A DNA stretch of 32,920 bases, taken from NCBI GenBank assembly GCA_028279945.1, contig JANQMT010000108.1, forward strand, positions 1-32,920, given 5' to 3'. Below the pieces are notes generated by a model, which was not told the origin of the DNA, did not search any database, and saw only the letters and a list, made by a program, of their open reading frames with translations. The stretch is from JAKSCF01 sp028279945. GTDB taxonomy: Bacteria; Bacillota; Clostridia; Peptostreptococcales; JAAYPU01. Below, one piece after another: positions 15,436 to 24,343 of the stretch. Each line of letters begins with the position of its first letter. Positions within the stretch are counted from its first letter, which is position 1. A program made the position numbers and the translations under genes.

Positions 15436-16419
15436 TTAAATTTCGTCTAAATTTTCTATTTCTACGCCTTGATAGAAATGTTTTAAAATATTTTCATATG
15501 AATGGCCTTCTTTCGCCATTCCATTTGCCCCCCATTGACTCATTCCAACACCATGGCCATAGCCAACCGTATTAAAAGTCACCGTACTTCCATCCGTTTT
15601 AAAAGTAAAATTAGCGGATCTTAATCCTAATGTTTCTCTTACATCTCTTCCTGATAATATTAAATTCCCTACTTTTATTTTACTGACACGTCCTCCATCG
15701 CTACGCTCTTCTATTTCAATATTATTTGAAAAAGAACTTAAATCAATAATTAAGTTTGAATATTTAGAAGCTATTTTTGATTTAAAAGTTTTTAAATCAA
15801 TGGTTACAGAATCTCTAAAATGTGGTGCTTCTGCTTCATAAGGACTTTCTACGCTTCTTAAATACGGAACTGCCGTTGTAAATACATCTTCGGAATTCTC
15901 AGTTTTTCCTCCACTGGTGGAATGGAATAATGGCTGGTTGACCAATTCATTGTCATAAATCATGACCATCCCTCGGGTTGACTCTACCGCATCACTAATT
16001 TTACTCCAATATTTTGCCATCCAGTCTGAAGATTTTATGTTTTTAATTTCTTCCATTGAACGATAAACCTGACAATGGACTCCATCACACAATGGTGCAG
16101 AAGAATGGTCAGGATGTCCCGCGTCGCTAAACATCGCCATCCTTGACATAGCATAAGTTCTTGCCGCAATTGCCTGAGCTCTTAAAGCTTCTGTTTCAAA
16201 TTCACCGGGCATTTCACTTGCAACAACACCTTTGATATACTCCTCTAAATCCATTTCTGATACTTGATTGCTATTTTTCCTAAGGACTTTGACTTTATAT
16301 TGGGATTGAACAGAAGGCTCCTCAACTATTTCTTCGCTGTCAAAAGTACTAATAATAATTAATGGTAATCCGATTATTATCAGACCTAAGGCTAAAGCCA
16401 TAAAGATTATTTTTTTCAT
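15436..16419 (-). CDS. spoIID: Stage II sporulation protein D, SpoIID
   Basis: SpoIID is the membrane-anchored lytic transglycosylase that digests septal peptidoglycan so the mother cell can engulf the forespore. The protein has 327 residues: an N-terminal anchor (about 4-25), then the SpoIID domain. VASEMPGEFETEALRAQAIA contains the likely catalytic Glu (E69), CDGVHC resembles the cysteine/histidine patch seen in clostridial homologues, and GYGHGVGMSQWGA is the C-terminal hallmark. The frame is open six codons further upstream, but GGTGGGAGGG lies right before the ATG at 16419, which I take as the start. MurA is encoded upstream on the same strand, the common arrangement in spore formers. 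Confidence 0.93.
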   Translation of the reverse strand: MKKIIFMALALGLIIIGLPLIIISTFDSEEIVEEPSVQSQYKVKVLRKNSNQVSEMDLEEYIKGVVASEMPGEFETEALRAQAIAARTYAMSRMAMFSDAGHPDHSSAPLCDGVHCQVYRSMEEIKNIKSSDWMAKYWSKISDAVESTRGMVMIYDNELVNQPLFHSTSGGKTENSEDVFTTAVPYLRSVESPYEAEAPHFRDSVTIDLKTFKSKIASKYSNLIIDLSSFSNNIEIEERSDGGRVSKIKVGNLILSGRDVRETLGLRSANFTFKTDGSTVTFNTVGYGHGVGMSQWGANGMAKEGHSYENILKHFYQGVEIENLDEI

Positions 16420-16563
16420 ACCCTCCCACCTTTGCATTTGTTATACTAAATTCCGCCCTGCTCATATGGATGTGATCGTAAGCTATTTAGTACTAAATCT
16501 ATATGACTTCTAATGGGTAAATATGCTTTTTAGGACAAAATATTGGTGGGAAAATTGACAAGC

Positions 16564-16587
16564 AAAAAAGGCGTACATTGTACGCCT
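16564..16587 (-). terminator. Terminator of murA
   Basis: On the minus strand a perfect AGGCGTACA/TGTACGCCT inverted repeat (16569-16587) is followed by a six-T run (16564-16569). It lies 19 bases after the murA stop, so spoIID is likely to have its own promoter. Confidence 0.85.
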
Positions 16588-16606
16588 GGGTAAGTATATG
16601 TATGAT

Positions 16607-17872
16607 CTATTCTTCTTCAGTTCTGGTAATCCTTGCTCCAAGTCCTGAAAGCTTTTTAGTAAAATCCGAATATCCTCTCTCGATATGATAAATATCTCTG
16701 ATTTCCGTACTGCCGTCTGCAATCAATCCTGCAAGAACTAAAGCTGCACCTGCTCTTAAATCTGTCGCTGTGACCTGCGTTCCTTCAAGATTTTGTTCAC
16801 CTACTACAACAGCACTTCTGCCTTCGATTTTTATATTAGCTCCCATTCGATTCAGTTCTCCGATATGCATATACCGATTTTCAAAAACGGTTTCTATGAT
16901 AATGCTGGTTCCTTTTACTGAAGTCAGCAATGTCATAAACTGTGCTTGCATGTCAGTGGGAAAGCCCGGATAAGGTAATGTTTTTATATCTGTATTAATA
17001 ATTTGACTATCGGCTTTAACTCTTAGGTTACCGTCAATTTCGGTAATTGCAACACCACATTCTTTTAGCTTTGCAATAATAGGCTTTACATGGTCGGCCA
17101 TAGCATTTTTAATCAGGATGTTTCCTCTGGTAACTGCAGCAGCTACCATAAATGTTCCTGTTTCTATTCTGTCAGGAATAACGGCGTGAGTGGTACCTTT
17201 TAGAGCATCAACACCCTGAATCTTTATAGTATCTGTTCCGGCACCTTTTATTTTTGCTCCCATGCTGTTTAGAAAGTTGGCTAAATCAACGATTTCCGGT
17301 TCTTCCGCAGCATTTTCAATAATGGTGACACCTTCTGCTAAAGTTGCACACATCATAATATTTTCAGTAGCACCTACACTGGGAAAGTCAAGATAAATCT
17401 TGTCTCCTACCAATTTTTCCGCTTCTGCTTCCACATATCCATGACCCAATTCAATCTCTGCCCCCAAAGCCTGAAAGCCTTTAAGATGAAGGTCTATGGG
17501 CCTTGCACCAATAGCACAGCCTCCCGGTAATGCAATCTTCGCTTTACCGGTCCTGGCCAGAAGAGGCCCCATAATTAAAATAGAAGCTCTCATTTGTTTA
17601 ACCAAATCATAAGGTGCTTCCACTTCTTTTATCTCATCACATGAAACTGTAATTTCTTTTTTTATGTAATCAGTGTTTACTTGAGCGCCAACACTATCTA
17701 ATAGTTGGCACATGACATCTACATCTCTGAGTTTAGGAATATCGGCAATAATACAGTTTTCCGTTGTTAAAATTGAACCTGCCATAATCGGCAAAACTGC
17801 ATTCTTGGAACCACTTACTTCTACTTCTCCCATAAGCGGGCCACTTTTTTCAATAAAATATTTTGCCACCAT
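16607..17872 (-). CDS. murA: UDP-N-acetylglucosamine 1-carboxyvinyltransferase, MurA
   Basis: MurA transfers enolpyruvate from PEP to UDP-GlcNAc, the first committed step of peptidoglycan synthesis, in the cytoplasm. It is full length at 421 residues. K23 and N24 lie in GSKNAVLP, and the catalytic cysteine is present (C119, in PGGCAIGARPIDLHLKG), which is the residue fosfomycin alkylates. AAGGAGG is five bases before the ATG. Clostridia often carry two murA copies, and this one sits beside spoIID. A terminator follows. Confidence 0.96.
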   Translation of the reverse strand: MVAKYFIEKSGPLMGEVEVSGSKNAVLPIMAGSILTTENCIIADIPKLRDVDVMCQLLDSVGAQVNTDYIKKEITVSCDEIKEVEAPYDLVKQMRASILIMGPLLARTGKAKIALPGGCAIGARPIDLHLKGFQALGAEIELGHGYVEAEAEKLVGDKIYLDFPSVGATENIMMCATLAEGVTIIENAAEEPEIVDLANFLNSMGAKIKGAGTDTIKIQGVDALKGTTHAVIPDRIETGTFMVAAAVTRGNILIKNAMADHVKPIIAKLKECGVAITEIDGNLRVKADSQIINTDIKTLPYPGFPTDMQAQFMTLLTSVKGTSIIIETVFENRYMHIGELNRMGANIKIEGRSAVVVGEQNLEGTQVTATDLRAGAALVLAGLIADGSTEIRDIYHIERGYSDFTKKLSGLGARITRTEEE

Positions 17873-18301
17873 CGTTCCTCCTTAAAGGGATAATTCAATG
17901 TTTATATTATTATGTTATATACAAATATTCAATTGTAATGCGAGGCATATCGTCAAATCGTTGTTAAATCATAACATTTTCATTTGTGTCAATAATTTCC
18001 AGCTTAAGTCAGCATAAATTAATACCTCTATGCATTTTATCTAATTTTAATAATTATTTCAATTACTTTTTTATAAAATCAATTATACCATATTTCATAA
18101 CAAAAAAAGAAAAGGAAGAAAATGCATTTTATATATGCTAAAGGGGGACGAAAACATATTGAAAAATACACTCTTCCTTATACAATATGAATTTTCCCCA
18201 CAATATTAAATCTTATACGCACTATTTATCGTTTGCTGATTAAAACTAAAAACTTATGGTTCCCACAGTTGAAAAAAAATTCAATTGAATACAGGCACAC
18301 C
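17873..18301. other. 429-bp intergenic region between spmB and murA
   Basis: The region is AT-rich with no ORF I can support. On the minus strand TGGTATAAT (18082-18090) is an extended -10 box that would give murA a leader of about 200 bases. A weaker TTGAAT-17-TAATAT pair lies nearer the gene. A 12-base palindrome ATTCAATTGAAT (18279-18290) just after the spmB stop, followed on the minus strand by T-rich sequence, is a weak terminator candidate. No known RNA family was recognised. Confidence 0.35.
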
Positions 18302-18826
18302 TTAAAGATACTTGCAGACAATTATTGATGCCGCTACACCCGCTAAGTACGCTATAAAGCCGCCGGCTAATACATATCTGGTGTTTTTAACCGCTGTAAC
18401 ACCAAAATATATTGCAATGGTATAAAATATGGTTTCTGCTGATCCCATCATAACTGAAGCACACCTTCCCACATAACTGTCTGCACCATATAAATCGATT
18501 ATGCTTTTGACCACTGCCAATGAACCACTTCCGGAAATAGGTTTGATAAAGAGCAGCGATAATAACTCTGTTGGGAAGCCAATAATTTCACATATAGGCC
18601 TAAAAAGCCTTTCCACAATACCTATCGCACCAGAAGCATTAAAAAAGCCTATAGCAAGGAAAATAGCTATCATATAAGGCATGATCTTCACAGCAGTATG
18701 TATGCCGTCTTTTGCACCTTCGACAAAAAGTGAATATAAATCTACCTTCTTTATAATGGCATGCACCAGGATCAATGTGATAACAGTAGGTATTAATGCA
18801 TAAGAAATCAAACTTATTGCGTTCAT
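18302..18826 (-). CDS. spmB: Spore maturation protein B, SpmB
   Basis: A 174-residue membrane protein of the nucleoside-recognition (gate) domain family. In Bacillus, SpmA and SpmB are needed for spore core dehydration. The FVEGAKDGIHTAVKIMPYMIA opening, the KPISGSGSLAVVKSIID core and the MMGSAETIFYTIAIYFG helix match SpmB. The start codon overlaps the spmA stop (TAATG), so translation is coupled; GGAGAGG lies just before it. The likely control is mother-cell sporulation sigma factors, as in Bacillus, though I could not fix a promoter. Confidence 0.93.
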   Translation of the reverse strand: MNAISLISYALIPTVITLILVHAIIKKVDLYSLFVEGAKDGIHTAVKIMPYMIAIFLAIGFFNASGAIGIVERLFRPICEIIGFPTELLSLLFIKPISGSGSLAVVKSIIDLYGADSYVGRCASVMMGSAETIFYTIAIYFGVTAVKNTRYVLAGGFIAYLAGVAASIIVCKYL

Positions 18827-19398
18827 TACCCTCTCCTTTCAAACCATTTACAGACTAAAATGCCTACAAGAGTGGATACAAAAGTTGCAATAATAGTTGG
18901 GATCATAATATCTGTAGAACTTAGTGATCCGGCATCATTTCGTATTTTAACCACAGTTAAAGGAATCAATTGTACAGAAGACATATTGATAACTAAAAAC
19001 ATACACATGGTATTGCTTGCATGCTTGCTGTACCCATTGGATGCATCCAATGCTTTCATAGCTTTAATGCCAAAAACCGTTGCGGAGTTTCCTGCACCAA
19101 ACATGTTCATTACCATGTTCATTACCATTAAGCTTAGCGCCTCTTTATTTTTTTCTTTAGGAAATAGAAAATTCAGAAGCGGCATAGCTATTTTTGAAAT
19201 AGAATCTATCAAGCCCGAGCCTCTTGCAATATTCATAATCCCTGACCAGACTGCCATTATACCCGCAAGACCAATGGTAAAATAAACTGCATCATCACTT
19301 GCCTCAAAAAATATATCATTTAATGCTTTTAGATTTCCCATCAATAATGCTGTTATGACACCCAGCAGTATTAAACCTGCCCAAATATAATTCATCAA
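18826..19398 (-). CDS. spmA: Spore maturation protein A, SpmA
   Basis: A 190-residue membrane protein, partner of SpmB. The family core is clear: FTIGLAGIMAVWSGIMNIA, FPKEKNKEALSLMVMNMVMN and FGAGNSATVFGIKAMKAL. The frame opens with TTG then ATG (19398 or 19395). GAGGTG lies 11 or 14 bases upstream, which slightly favours TTG. The stop codon overlaps the spmB start by one base. A 10-bp hairpin precedes the ribosome site. Confidence 0.93.
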   Translation of the reverse strand: MMNYIWAGLILLGVITALLMGNLKALNDIFFEASDDAVYFTIGLAGIMAVWSGIMNIARGSGLIDSISKIAMPLLNFLFPKEKNKEALSLMVMNMVMNMFGAGNSATVFGIKAMKALDASNGYSKHASNTMCMFLVINMSSVQLIPLTVVKIRNDAGSLSSTDIMIPTIIATFVSTLVGILVCKWFERRG

Positions 19399-19423
19399 GA
19401 TTTCTACACACCTCTATTAATTT

Positions 19424-19459
19424 AGCTGGTGTCTTGTATAAGAATATAGGACACCGGCT
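19424..19459 (-). other. Hairpin in the spmA leader
   Basis: AGCTGGTGTC (19424-19433) and GACACCGGCT (19450-19459) form a 10-bp stem with one wobble and a 16-base loop, about 10 bases upstream of the spmA Shine-Dalgarno. No U-run follows on the minus strand, so this is not a standard terminator. It may affect translation or stability, or cover a promoter region. Confidence 0.4.
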
Positions 19460-19637
19460 ATGATAAAATTTCCTAAAAAAAGGTCTAAAAGTAAAGATTT
19501 TGTTGAAAAACTATCAAAAATATAAAAAGTTATCTTATAATAATTTGAAAAAGTGTTTATAATTCCTATATATTATAAAATAATATTCAGAAATATACCG
19601 TCATATAACTGGACTACTTTGGATAATTTATACAATC

Positions 19638-19666
19638 TTGATAAATAATATTGTAAATTTTATATT
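19638..19666 (+). promoter_or_regulatory. Sigma-A-type promoter of the DUF948-like gene
   Basis: TTGATA (19638-19643), a 17-base spacer and TATATT (19661-19666) give a promoter 42 bases before the start codon at 19708. The rest of the 19399-19707 gap is AT-rich, and apart from the hairpin at 19424-19459 I see nothing else in it. Confidence 0.55.
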
Positions 19667-19707
19667 TATGAGTAATAATTAATTATAAAGAACTGGAGGT
19701 ACATATT

Positions 19708-20037
19708 ATGGATACAACACTTACATTAGGTGAATTAGGGTGGCTGATTATTGGTATTGCTGTAATTGTTTTGCTTATATATATTATTATGTTGGTTAGA
19801 AGCCTCATCCCAACCGTAAAAAAGATGAACGAAGTTTTAGAAGATGTACAAGCCATTACCCATGTGGCATCAGAAACTACAGAAACTCTGCAGCATGCAA
19901 TTGGTAATATGTCTGAATCCACTTCTATTCTTTATCAATCAATAAAAGGAAACCAAAATGTAATAGCTGCTTTAACTTCTTTAATCAATGCAATTACCTC
20001 GCTTAAAAACATAGTTTCAAGAATATTTGAAAAATAA
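19708..20037 (+). CDS. Small membrane protein, DUF948-like
   Basis: A 109-residue protein with one N-terminal transmembrane helix (about 10-32, LGWLIIGIAVIVLLIYIIML). A long amphipathic helical domain rich in Thr, Glu and Ser follows (VKKMNEVLEDVQAITHVASE and onward). This single-TM plus coiled-coil layout resembles DUF948/YtxG-type general-stress proteins, but the match is by architecture only. GGAGG lies eight bases before the ATG. It has its own promoter and stands alone. The function is unknown. Confidence 0.7.
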   Translation: MDTTLTLGELGWLIIGIAVIVLLIYIIMLVRSLIPTVKKMNEVLEDVQAITHVASETTETLQHAIGNMSESTSILYQSIKGNQNVIAALTSLINAITSLKNIVSRIFEK

Positions 20038-20062
20038 ATTTGTCTTGGAACTATTTTCCATG

Positions 20063-20091
20063 TTGACTTATGATTTTTCATTTGATATGAT
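20063..20091 (+). promoter_or_regulatory. Sigma-A-type promoter of the abrB-like gene
   Basis: TTGACT (20063-20068), exactly 17 bases, and TATGAT (20086-20091). It lies about 50 bases upstream of the ATG at 20142. Confidence 0.7.
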
Positions 20092-20141
20092 AAAAGACAG
20101 ATTATTGTCGAATTATGTATATGTGGTTAGGAGGTTTGCAC

Positions 20142-20384
20142 ATGAAAGCGACCGGAATAGTACGGAAAGTAGACGAACTTGGACGTGTTGTTCTGCCTAT
20201 TGAACTTAGAAGGAATCTTAATATCGAGATTAAAGATCCATTAGAAATCTATGTTGATGGCGAAATGATTATACTTAAGAAATATGCACCAGCATGTATT
20301 TTCTGTGGTAATGCAAAAGATGTCACAAGAGTTCATGACAAAAACATTTGTAAAGACTGTTTAGACGAAATTAAAGAACTATAA
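20142..20384 (+). CDS. abrB: AbrB-family transition-state regulator
   Basis: An 80-residue AbrB/SpoVT-type DNA-binding protein that would repress or modulate stationary-phase and sporulation genes as a dimer or tetramer. Residues 1-45 form the swapped-hairpin barrel (MKATGIVRKVDELGRVVLPI, then RRNLNI and IYVDGEMIILKKY). The C-terminus carries two CxxC pairs (CIFC and CKDC), a zinc-ribbon-like tail common in clostridial AbrB proteins and absent from Bacillus AbrB. The frame is open nine codons further upstream, but AGGAGG lies seven bases before the ATG at 20142, and the family starts at MKATG. A terminator follows immediately. Confidence 0.93.
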   Translation: MKATGIVRKVDELGRVVLPIELRRNLNIEIKDPLEIYVDGEMIILKKYAPACIFCGNAKDVTRVHDKNICKDCLDEIKEL

Positions 20385-20417
20385 AAAAGCTTGTTGAATT
20401 ATTCAACAAGCTTTTTT
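20383..20417. terminator. Bidirectional terminator between abrB and trmN6
   Basis: AAAAAAGCTTGTTGAA (20383-20398) pairs perfectly with TTCAACAAGCTTTTTT (20402-20417) over a 3-base loop. T-runs on both strands serve the two convergent genes. The hairpin overlaps both stop codons. Confidence 0.92.
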
Positions 20418-21162
20418 AGTTTTCATTTTCTCTCTCATATATCTGATATATCTCGTCTGTATAAGTTCCATCCTCTTTATATACGTATAATGGATCTAAA
20501 AACTTCAGCTCCGGTTTCCCATACTTAGTGCAGTGCAAAAGTAGGATATTGGGTTTTTTATTTTTTTGGGGATGGACAAATCGAATTCTTTTAGGCTCAA
20601 GCCGATATTTTCTGCAAAGATACAAAATATCTACCAGCCGATGAGGCCGGTGAACCAAATAAAAATGCCCTCTGTCTTTTAACAAATCATTGGCCGTAGA
20701 TATGACGTTTTCAAGAGATGCTTTGATTTCATGCCTGGATATCGCCTTAATATCCTCATCATTAATCAATCCTTCATTTTTTGCCATATACGGAGGATTG
20801 CTGATCACCATATCCATTGAATAAGGCTTTATATATTGACAAGCCTTATTCATATCTATATTCAATATTTTTATTCTGTCTTCTAATCCATTGATTTCTA
20901 CGCTCCGTTTTGCCATATCTGCTACTTCATCTTGAATCTCTATTCCAATAATTTCTCTCATGTTTTTTGCAGACAAAAGCAAAGGGATGATCCCGGTACC
21001 AGTTCCCAGGTCCACCCCACACCAACCTTTTTTAACATCACAAAATTTTGCAATCAAAACGGCATCTATTCCATAACAAAACCAGTTTGGATTTTGTATT
21101 AATTTTAAGTTATTGAATTGTATATCCTCTATACGCTCATTTTCTTTTAAATTATTCTGCAT
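20416..21162 (-). CDS. trmN6: tRNA1(Val) (adenine-N6)-methyltransferase-like, TrmN6/YabB family
   Basis: A 248-residue class I SAM-dependent methyltransferase. Motif I is VDLGTGTGIIPLLL, and NPPY, the adenine-N6 signature, sits in DMVISNPPYMAK. The early YGIDAVLIAKF segment matches the TrmN6 family that modifies A37 of tRNA-Val in E. coli. The AGGTGTTGT stretch precedes the ATG, and 12 bases separate it from the lipoprotein gene upstream. It is the last gene of the tmk-holB-ricT cluster. The exact tRNA target in this organism is inferred. Confidence 0.85.
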   Translation of the reverse strand: MQNNLKENERIEDIQFNNLKLIQNPNWFCYGIDAVLIAKFCDVKKGWCGVDLGTGTGIIPLLLSAKNMREIIGIEIQDEVADMAKRSVEINGLEDRIKILNIDMNKACQYIKPYSMDMVISNPPYMAKNEGLINDEDIKAISRHEIKASLENVISTANDLLKDRGHFYLVHRPHRLVDILYLCRKYRLEPKRIRFVHPQKNKKPNILLLHCTKYGKPELKFLDPLYVYKEDGTYTDEIYQIYERENEN

Positions 21163-21174
21163 ACAACACCTGGC

Positions 21175-21774
21175 TTATTCTTCTATTTTTTTTATTTCAT
21201 CGAATAATTCTTCCTTATCAATTTCCCCAATATATATTTTAGAGACATAACCGTTTTTATCAATTAAATAAGTTGCCGGAAAAGATCTGATCCAATATTT
21301 TTCAGCTACCTCACCTTCTAAATCAAAATATATCGGAAATTCATATCCTTTTAATCGAATATGCTTAATAACATATTCCAGGTTATTTCCCTCTACTGCC
21401 GTTATATTGAGAGAAATAAACTGCACTTTGTCCTTATACGTTTCATAGCACTCTGATAACAACATATTAACAGATTCAGATTCCACTGACCATGACGTCC
21501 AAAAATTCAAGATGATTGGCTCTCCAAAAGTTTCTGATAACCTTATACCATTTCCCTTATTGTCTTCAAGGTAAAAATCCTTTGCCTTATCACCTTCAAA
21601 AACACCGGCTTCATCTAATTGCTCTCCATCATTTAAACCTTCGTTTTTGTTTTCAGGATCATCCGCCTCTACACCCGGTTCTACAGGTTCACCGGTATCA
21701 GTTGGAGTGCATCCTATTAAAAATATTAGAAGTACTATGAAAAATAGAAAAGTGTATTTTTTCACTTCACTCAT
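21175..21774 (-). CDS. TlpA-like thioredoxin-fold lipoprotein lacking active-site cysteines
   Basis: A 199-residue protein with a lipoprotein signal peptide (LLIFLIGC, Cys lipidation), an acidic Gly/Pro/Glu-rich spacer to about residue 60, then an AlkA/TlpA redoxin fold. Family landmarks are present (GNGIRLSETFGEPIILNFW, and the cis-Pro region RSFPATYLIDKNG). Where TlpA and ResA have WCxxC, this protein has W-S-V-E-S, so both redox cysteines are serine and thiol-disulfide exchange is not possible at that site. It may bind partners or act as a chaperone. A GTG at 21765 (MKKYTFLF) with AAGGA nine bases upstream is a likely better start than the ATG at 21774, whose spacing is too short. Confidence 0.85.
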   Translation of the reverse strand: MSEVKKYTFLFFIVLLIFLIGCTPTDTGEPVEPGVEADDPENKNEGLNDGEQLDEAGVFEGDKAKDFYLEDNKGNGIRLSETFGEPIILNFWTSWSVESESVNMLLSECYETYKDKVQFISLNITAVEGNNLEYVIKHIRLKGYEFPIYFDLEGEVAEKYWIRSFPATYLIDKNGYVSKIYIGEIDKEELFDEIKKIEE

Positions 21775-21785
21775 TCCTTTGTAAT

Positions 21786-22694
21786 TTATTCATCTAAAAT
21801 TTCTTTAAACTCGTCAAGCATTTCCTCATCTATTTCATCTGTTATCTTCTGACACTTGGGTTCTATTCTTACGATATCTTTTTTATCAAATGTTAAAATA
21901 TCTTCTCCTAGTTTTTCCGCACAATTTTCTTGAGCATTTTCCAAAATAGGTCTAACCTTTACTTTTTCACTTATGATACTGCTTTCAATAACTCTGCAAA
22001 AGCCATCCGGTGTTTTTACTCTTTCCCCAACATCCGGCAAACCTCTTCTAAGCTTCTGGTAAGTTTCGCTTTCATACTTTAAGCAGCACATTAGCCGGCC
22101 GCAGGTACCGGATATCTTAGACGGATTTAATGATAAATTCTGTACTTTGGCCATCTTGATAGATACAGGGTCAAACTCACCAAGCCATGAAGAACAGCAT
22201 AAATTCTTGCCGCAGGTGCCTATACCACCCAACATTTTAGCTTCATCTCTGACTCCAATTTGCCTTAATTCTATTCTCATCTTAAAAATTGCAGCTAAAT
22301 CTTTTACCAGCTCTCTAAAATCCACTCTTCCTTCTGCTGTGAAGTAAAAAATTATTTTATTATTATCAAAAGTATACTCAACATCGATCAACTTCATTTT
22401 AAGGTTATGCTTGTCAATTTTTTGCTGGCAGAGACCAAGGGCTTTTTCTTTATTTTGGAGATTTTCAGAATGATGTTCTATATCCTTATGGGTAGCAATT
22501 CTAACAACTTTTTTTAATGGTTGTACAATCTCATCCTCGCTTACCATTTTAATGCCAACAACAACATTTCCAAATTCAATTCCTCTTGATGTTTCAACAA
22601 TAACTTTATCACCTGCTTTTATATCAAATTCATCCGGGTCAAAGTAGTATATTTTACCGGCTTTTTTAAATCTAACACCTATTACTTTTACCAT
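21786..22694 (-). CDS. ricT: PSP1-domain protein RicT (YaaT)
   Basis: A 302-residue PSP1-domain protein. In Bacillus, RicT (YaaT) works with RicA and RicF in a [4Fe-4S] complex that supports RNase Y mRNA processing and, through Spo0A, sporulation and competence. The N-terminal KVIGVRFKKAGKIYYFDPDE and VIVETSRGIEFGNVV regions and the cysteine cluster (GTCGKNLCCSSWL, then GTCGRLMCCLKYE) are all present. It starts two bases after the holB stop, and holB-ricT linkage is widely conserved in Firmicutes. Confidence 0.95.
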   Translation of the reverse strand: MVKVIGVRFKKAGKIYYFDPDEFDIKAGDKVIVETSRGIEFGNVVVGIKMVSEDEIVQPLKKVVRIATHKDIEHHSENLQNKEKALGLCQQKIDKHNLKMKLIDVEYTFDNNKIIFYFTAEGRVDFRELVKDLAAIFKMRIELRQIGVRDEAKMLGGIGTCGKNLCCSSWLGEFDPVSIKMAKVQNLSLNPSKISGTCGRLMCCLKYESETYQKLRRGLPDVGERVKTPDGFCRVIESSIISEKVKVRPILENAQENCAEKLGEDILTFDKKDIVRIEPKCQKITDEIDEEMLDEFKEILDE

Positions 22695-22696
22695 AT

Positions 22697-23674
22697 CTAT
22701 ACCTCCTGTATTTTTAAAAGCATATTCTTTATAACTAAATTATAGTTAAGATTCATTCTTATATCTTTTTTAGCTTCTTCTATAATATAAATGATTTTAG
22801 CAGCCTTATCATATCCGATATTATCTGCCTCTCGAAGCAGAACATCCATATAATCGCTATTCACTATTAAATCACGATTACCCTTTACTCTAAGCAAGAT
22901 AATATCCCTATACCAAAACTCCAGCATATCAAAAAATTCGGACGAAATATCTTTCAATTCCTCAATAGCATGTACAATATGATAGAAATCTTCCTCTTTG
23001 ATCAATGATAATTGTTGAGCAATTTTGATACATTTTATTCTATTTTCTTTAAACAATTCAGATTGATGAAGTTGCTCTGCACGTCCAATGTTACCATATG
23101 CAAAAGCAGCTAATACTATAGCATCCTTTCTTTCTATTCCATATTTTTCTATTAAATAATTACAGATTGTATCCCGATGTACGGGCTTAAGCTTCATAAC
23201 CATGCATCTGGATAAAATAGTTGGAAGCAAGCTATTGGCGTTGATCGTCAATAAAATAACAATGGAATCACCACGAGGCTCTTCTAAAGTCTTTAAAAAC
23301 CTATTTTGAGCTCTCACCGTCATGGTTTCTGCTTTATCAATAATAATAACGGTATTTTGACTTTCATAGGGTTTTTTAGCCATAATGTCTTGAACGTCTT
23401 CAATCTGTGAATCTTTAATGCTTTTTCCATCAGGCTCTATAAAATGATAATCGGGATGATTACCATGATCCATCTTTTTACAAGCAGAACATTGATTACA
23501 GGTCTCTTCTTTTTCATGACATAATATGGCTTTGGCAAAATTGAAAGCTGTAAATTTTTTTCCTATTCCTTCTGCGCCTTCAAATATATATGCATGAAAT
23601 ACATTTCCTTCTTGCAATGAAAGCTGCAGTGTTTGAATCATTCGATTTTGACCTATGACATCTTTTAAACTCAT
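22697..23674 (-). CDS. holB: DNA polymerase III delta-prime subunit
   Basis: A 325-residue clamp-loader subunit (delta prime) of the replicative polymerase. The AAA+ fold includes the GAEGIGKK P-loop remnant and the zinc-binding cysteines (C...CNQCSAC). The SRC motif (LSRCMVMKL) supplies the arginine finger. The frame extends four codons upstream, but GGAGG is spaced correctly for the ATG at 23674 (MSLKDVIGQN, the usual start). It lies 14 bases from tmk and two bases from ricT in one operon. Confidence 0.94.
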   Translation of the reverse strand: MSLKDVIGQNRMIQTLQLSLQEGNVFHAYIFEGAEGIGKKFTAFNFAKAILCHEKEETCNQCSACKKMDHGNHPDYHFIEPDGKSIKDSQIEDVQDIMAKKPYESQNTVIIIDKAETMTVRAQNRFLKTLEEPRGDSIVILLTINANSLLPTILSRCMVMKLKPVHRDTICNYLIEKYGIERKDAIVLAAFAYGNIGRAEQLHQSELFKENRIKCIKIAQQLSLIKEEDFYHIVHAIEELKDISSEFFDMLEFWYRDIILLRVKGNRDLIVNSDYMDVLLREADNIGYDKAAKIIYIIEEAKKDIRMNLNYNLVIKNMLLKIQEV

Positions 23675-23688
23675 GAAAGCCTCCATTT

Positions 23689-24303
23689 TTATACTTTTGC
23701 TAATAAATTCTCTATATATTGTATAATGTCTTCATGAATTTCTTCTACTTTTCTAGATGCATCAATCCCTTTAATCCTGTTAGGATATAATTTTTCCAAT
23801 TCCAGATAAGCATTATACACTTTATAATGATAATCCATTTTTTCCATTTCTAATCGGTCTTCGCTTTGTATTCTTTTTTTACCTTCTTCCGGGTCTATTT
23901 TAAATAAAAAAGTAATGTCCGGCATACAGCCTCTAATGGCGATATCATTAATAATCTTGACACTATCACCCAATTGTCTTCCTACACCTTGATAAACCAG
24001 ACTGGAATCTACAAAGCGATCACAAATAACTGTCTTTCCGGCTTCTAAAGCCGGTTGTATGACCTGTGCCACATGTTGTGCTCTCGAAGCTGCATACAGC
24101 AGAGCTTCTGTCACATAATCCATTTCAACATAGGAATTATCTAAAATAATTTCCCTGATCTTTTCACCTATTCGAGTGCCACCCGGTTCTCGAGTAATTA
24201 AAATATTAAATTCTTTTTTCTCAAAATATTTTTTTAATAGTTCTATTTGTGTAGATTTCCCAGATCCATCAGGACCTTCAATACTTATAAAATATCCTCT
24301 CAT
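23689..24303 (-). CDS. tmk: Thymidylate kinase
   Basis: A 204-residue kinase that phosphorylates dTMP to dTDP. The P-loop is GPDGSGKST (10-18). TREPGGT (36-42), DRF (94-96) and the substrate region with ASRAQHV are all in place. The tmk-holB-ricT order is standard for Firmicutes. I see no unusual residues. Confidence 0.97.
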   Translation of the reverse strand: MRGYFISIEGPDGSGKSTQIELLKKYFEKKEFNILITREPGGTRIGEKIREIILDNSYVEMDYVTEALLYAASRAQHVAQVIQPALEAGKTVICDRFVDSSLVYQGVGRQLGDSVKIINDIAIRGCMPDITFLFKIDPEEGKKRIQSEDRLEMEKMDYHYKVYNAYLELEKLYPNRIKGIDASRKVEEIHEDIIQYIENLLAKV

Positions 24304-24343
24304 ATTAAAACTGGTACTCCTATTGTTTCAATTTTTTTAATGA

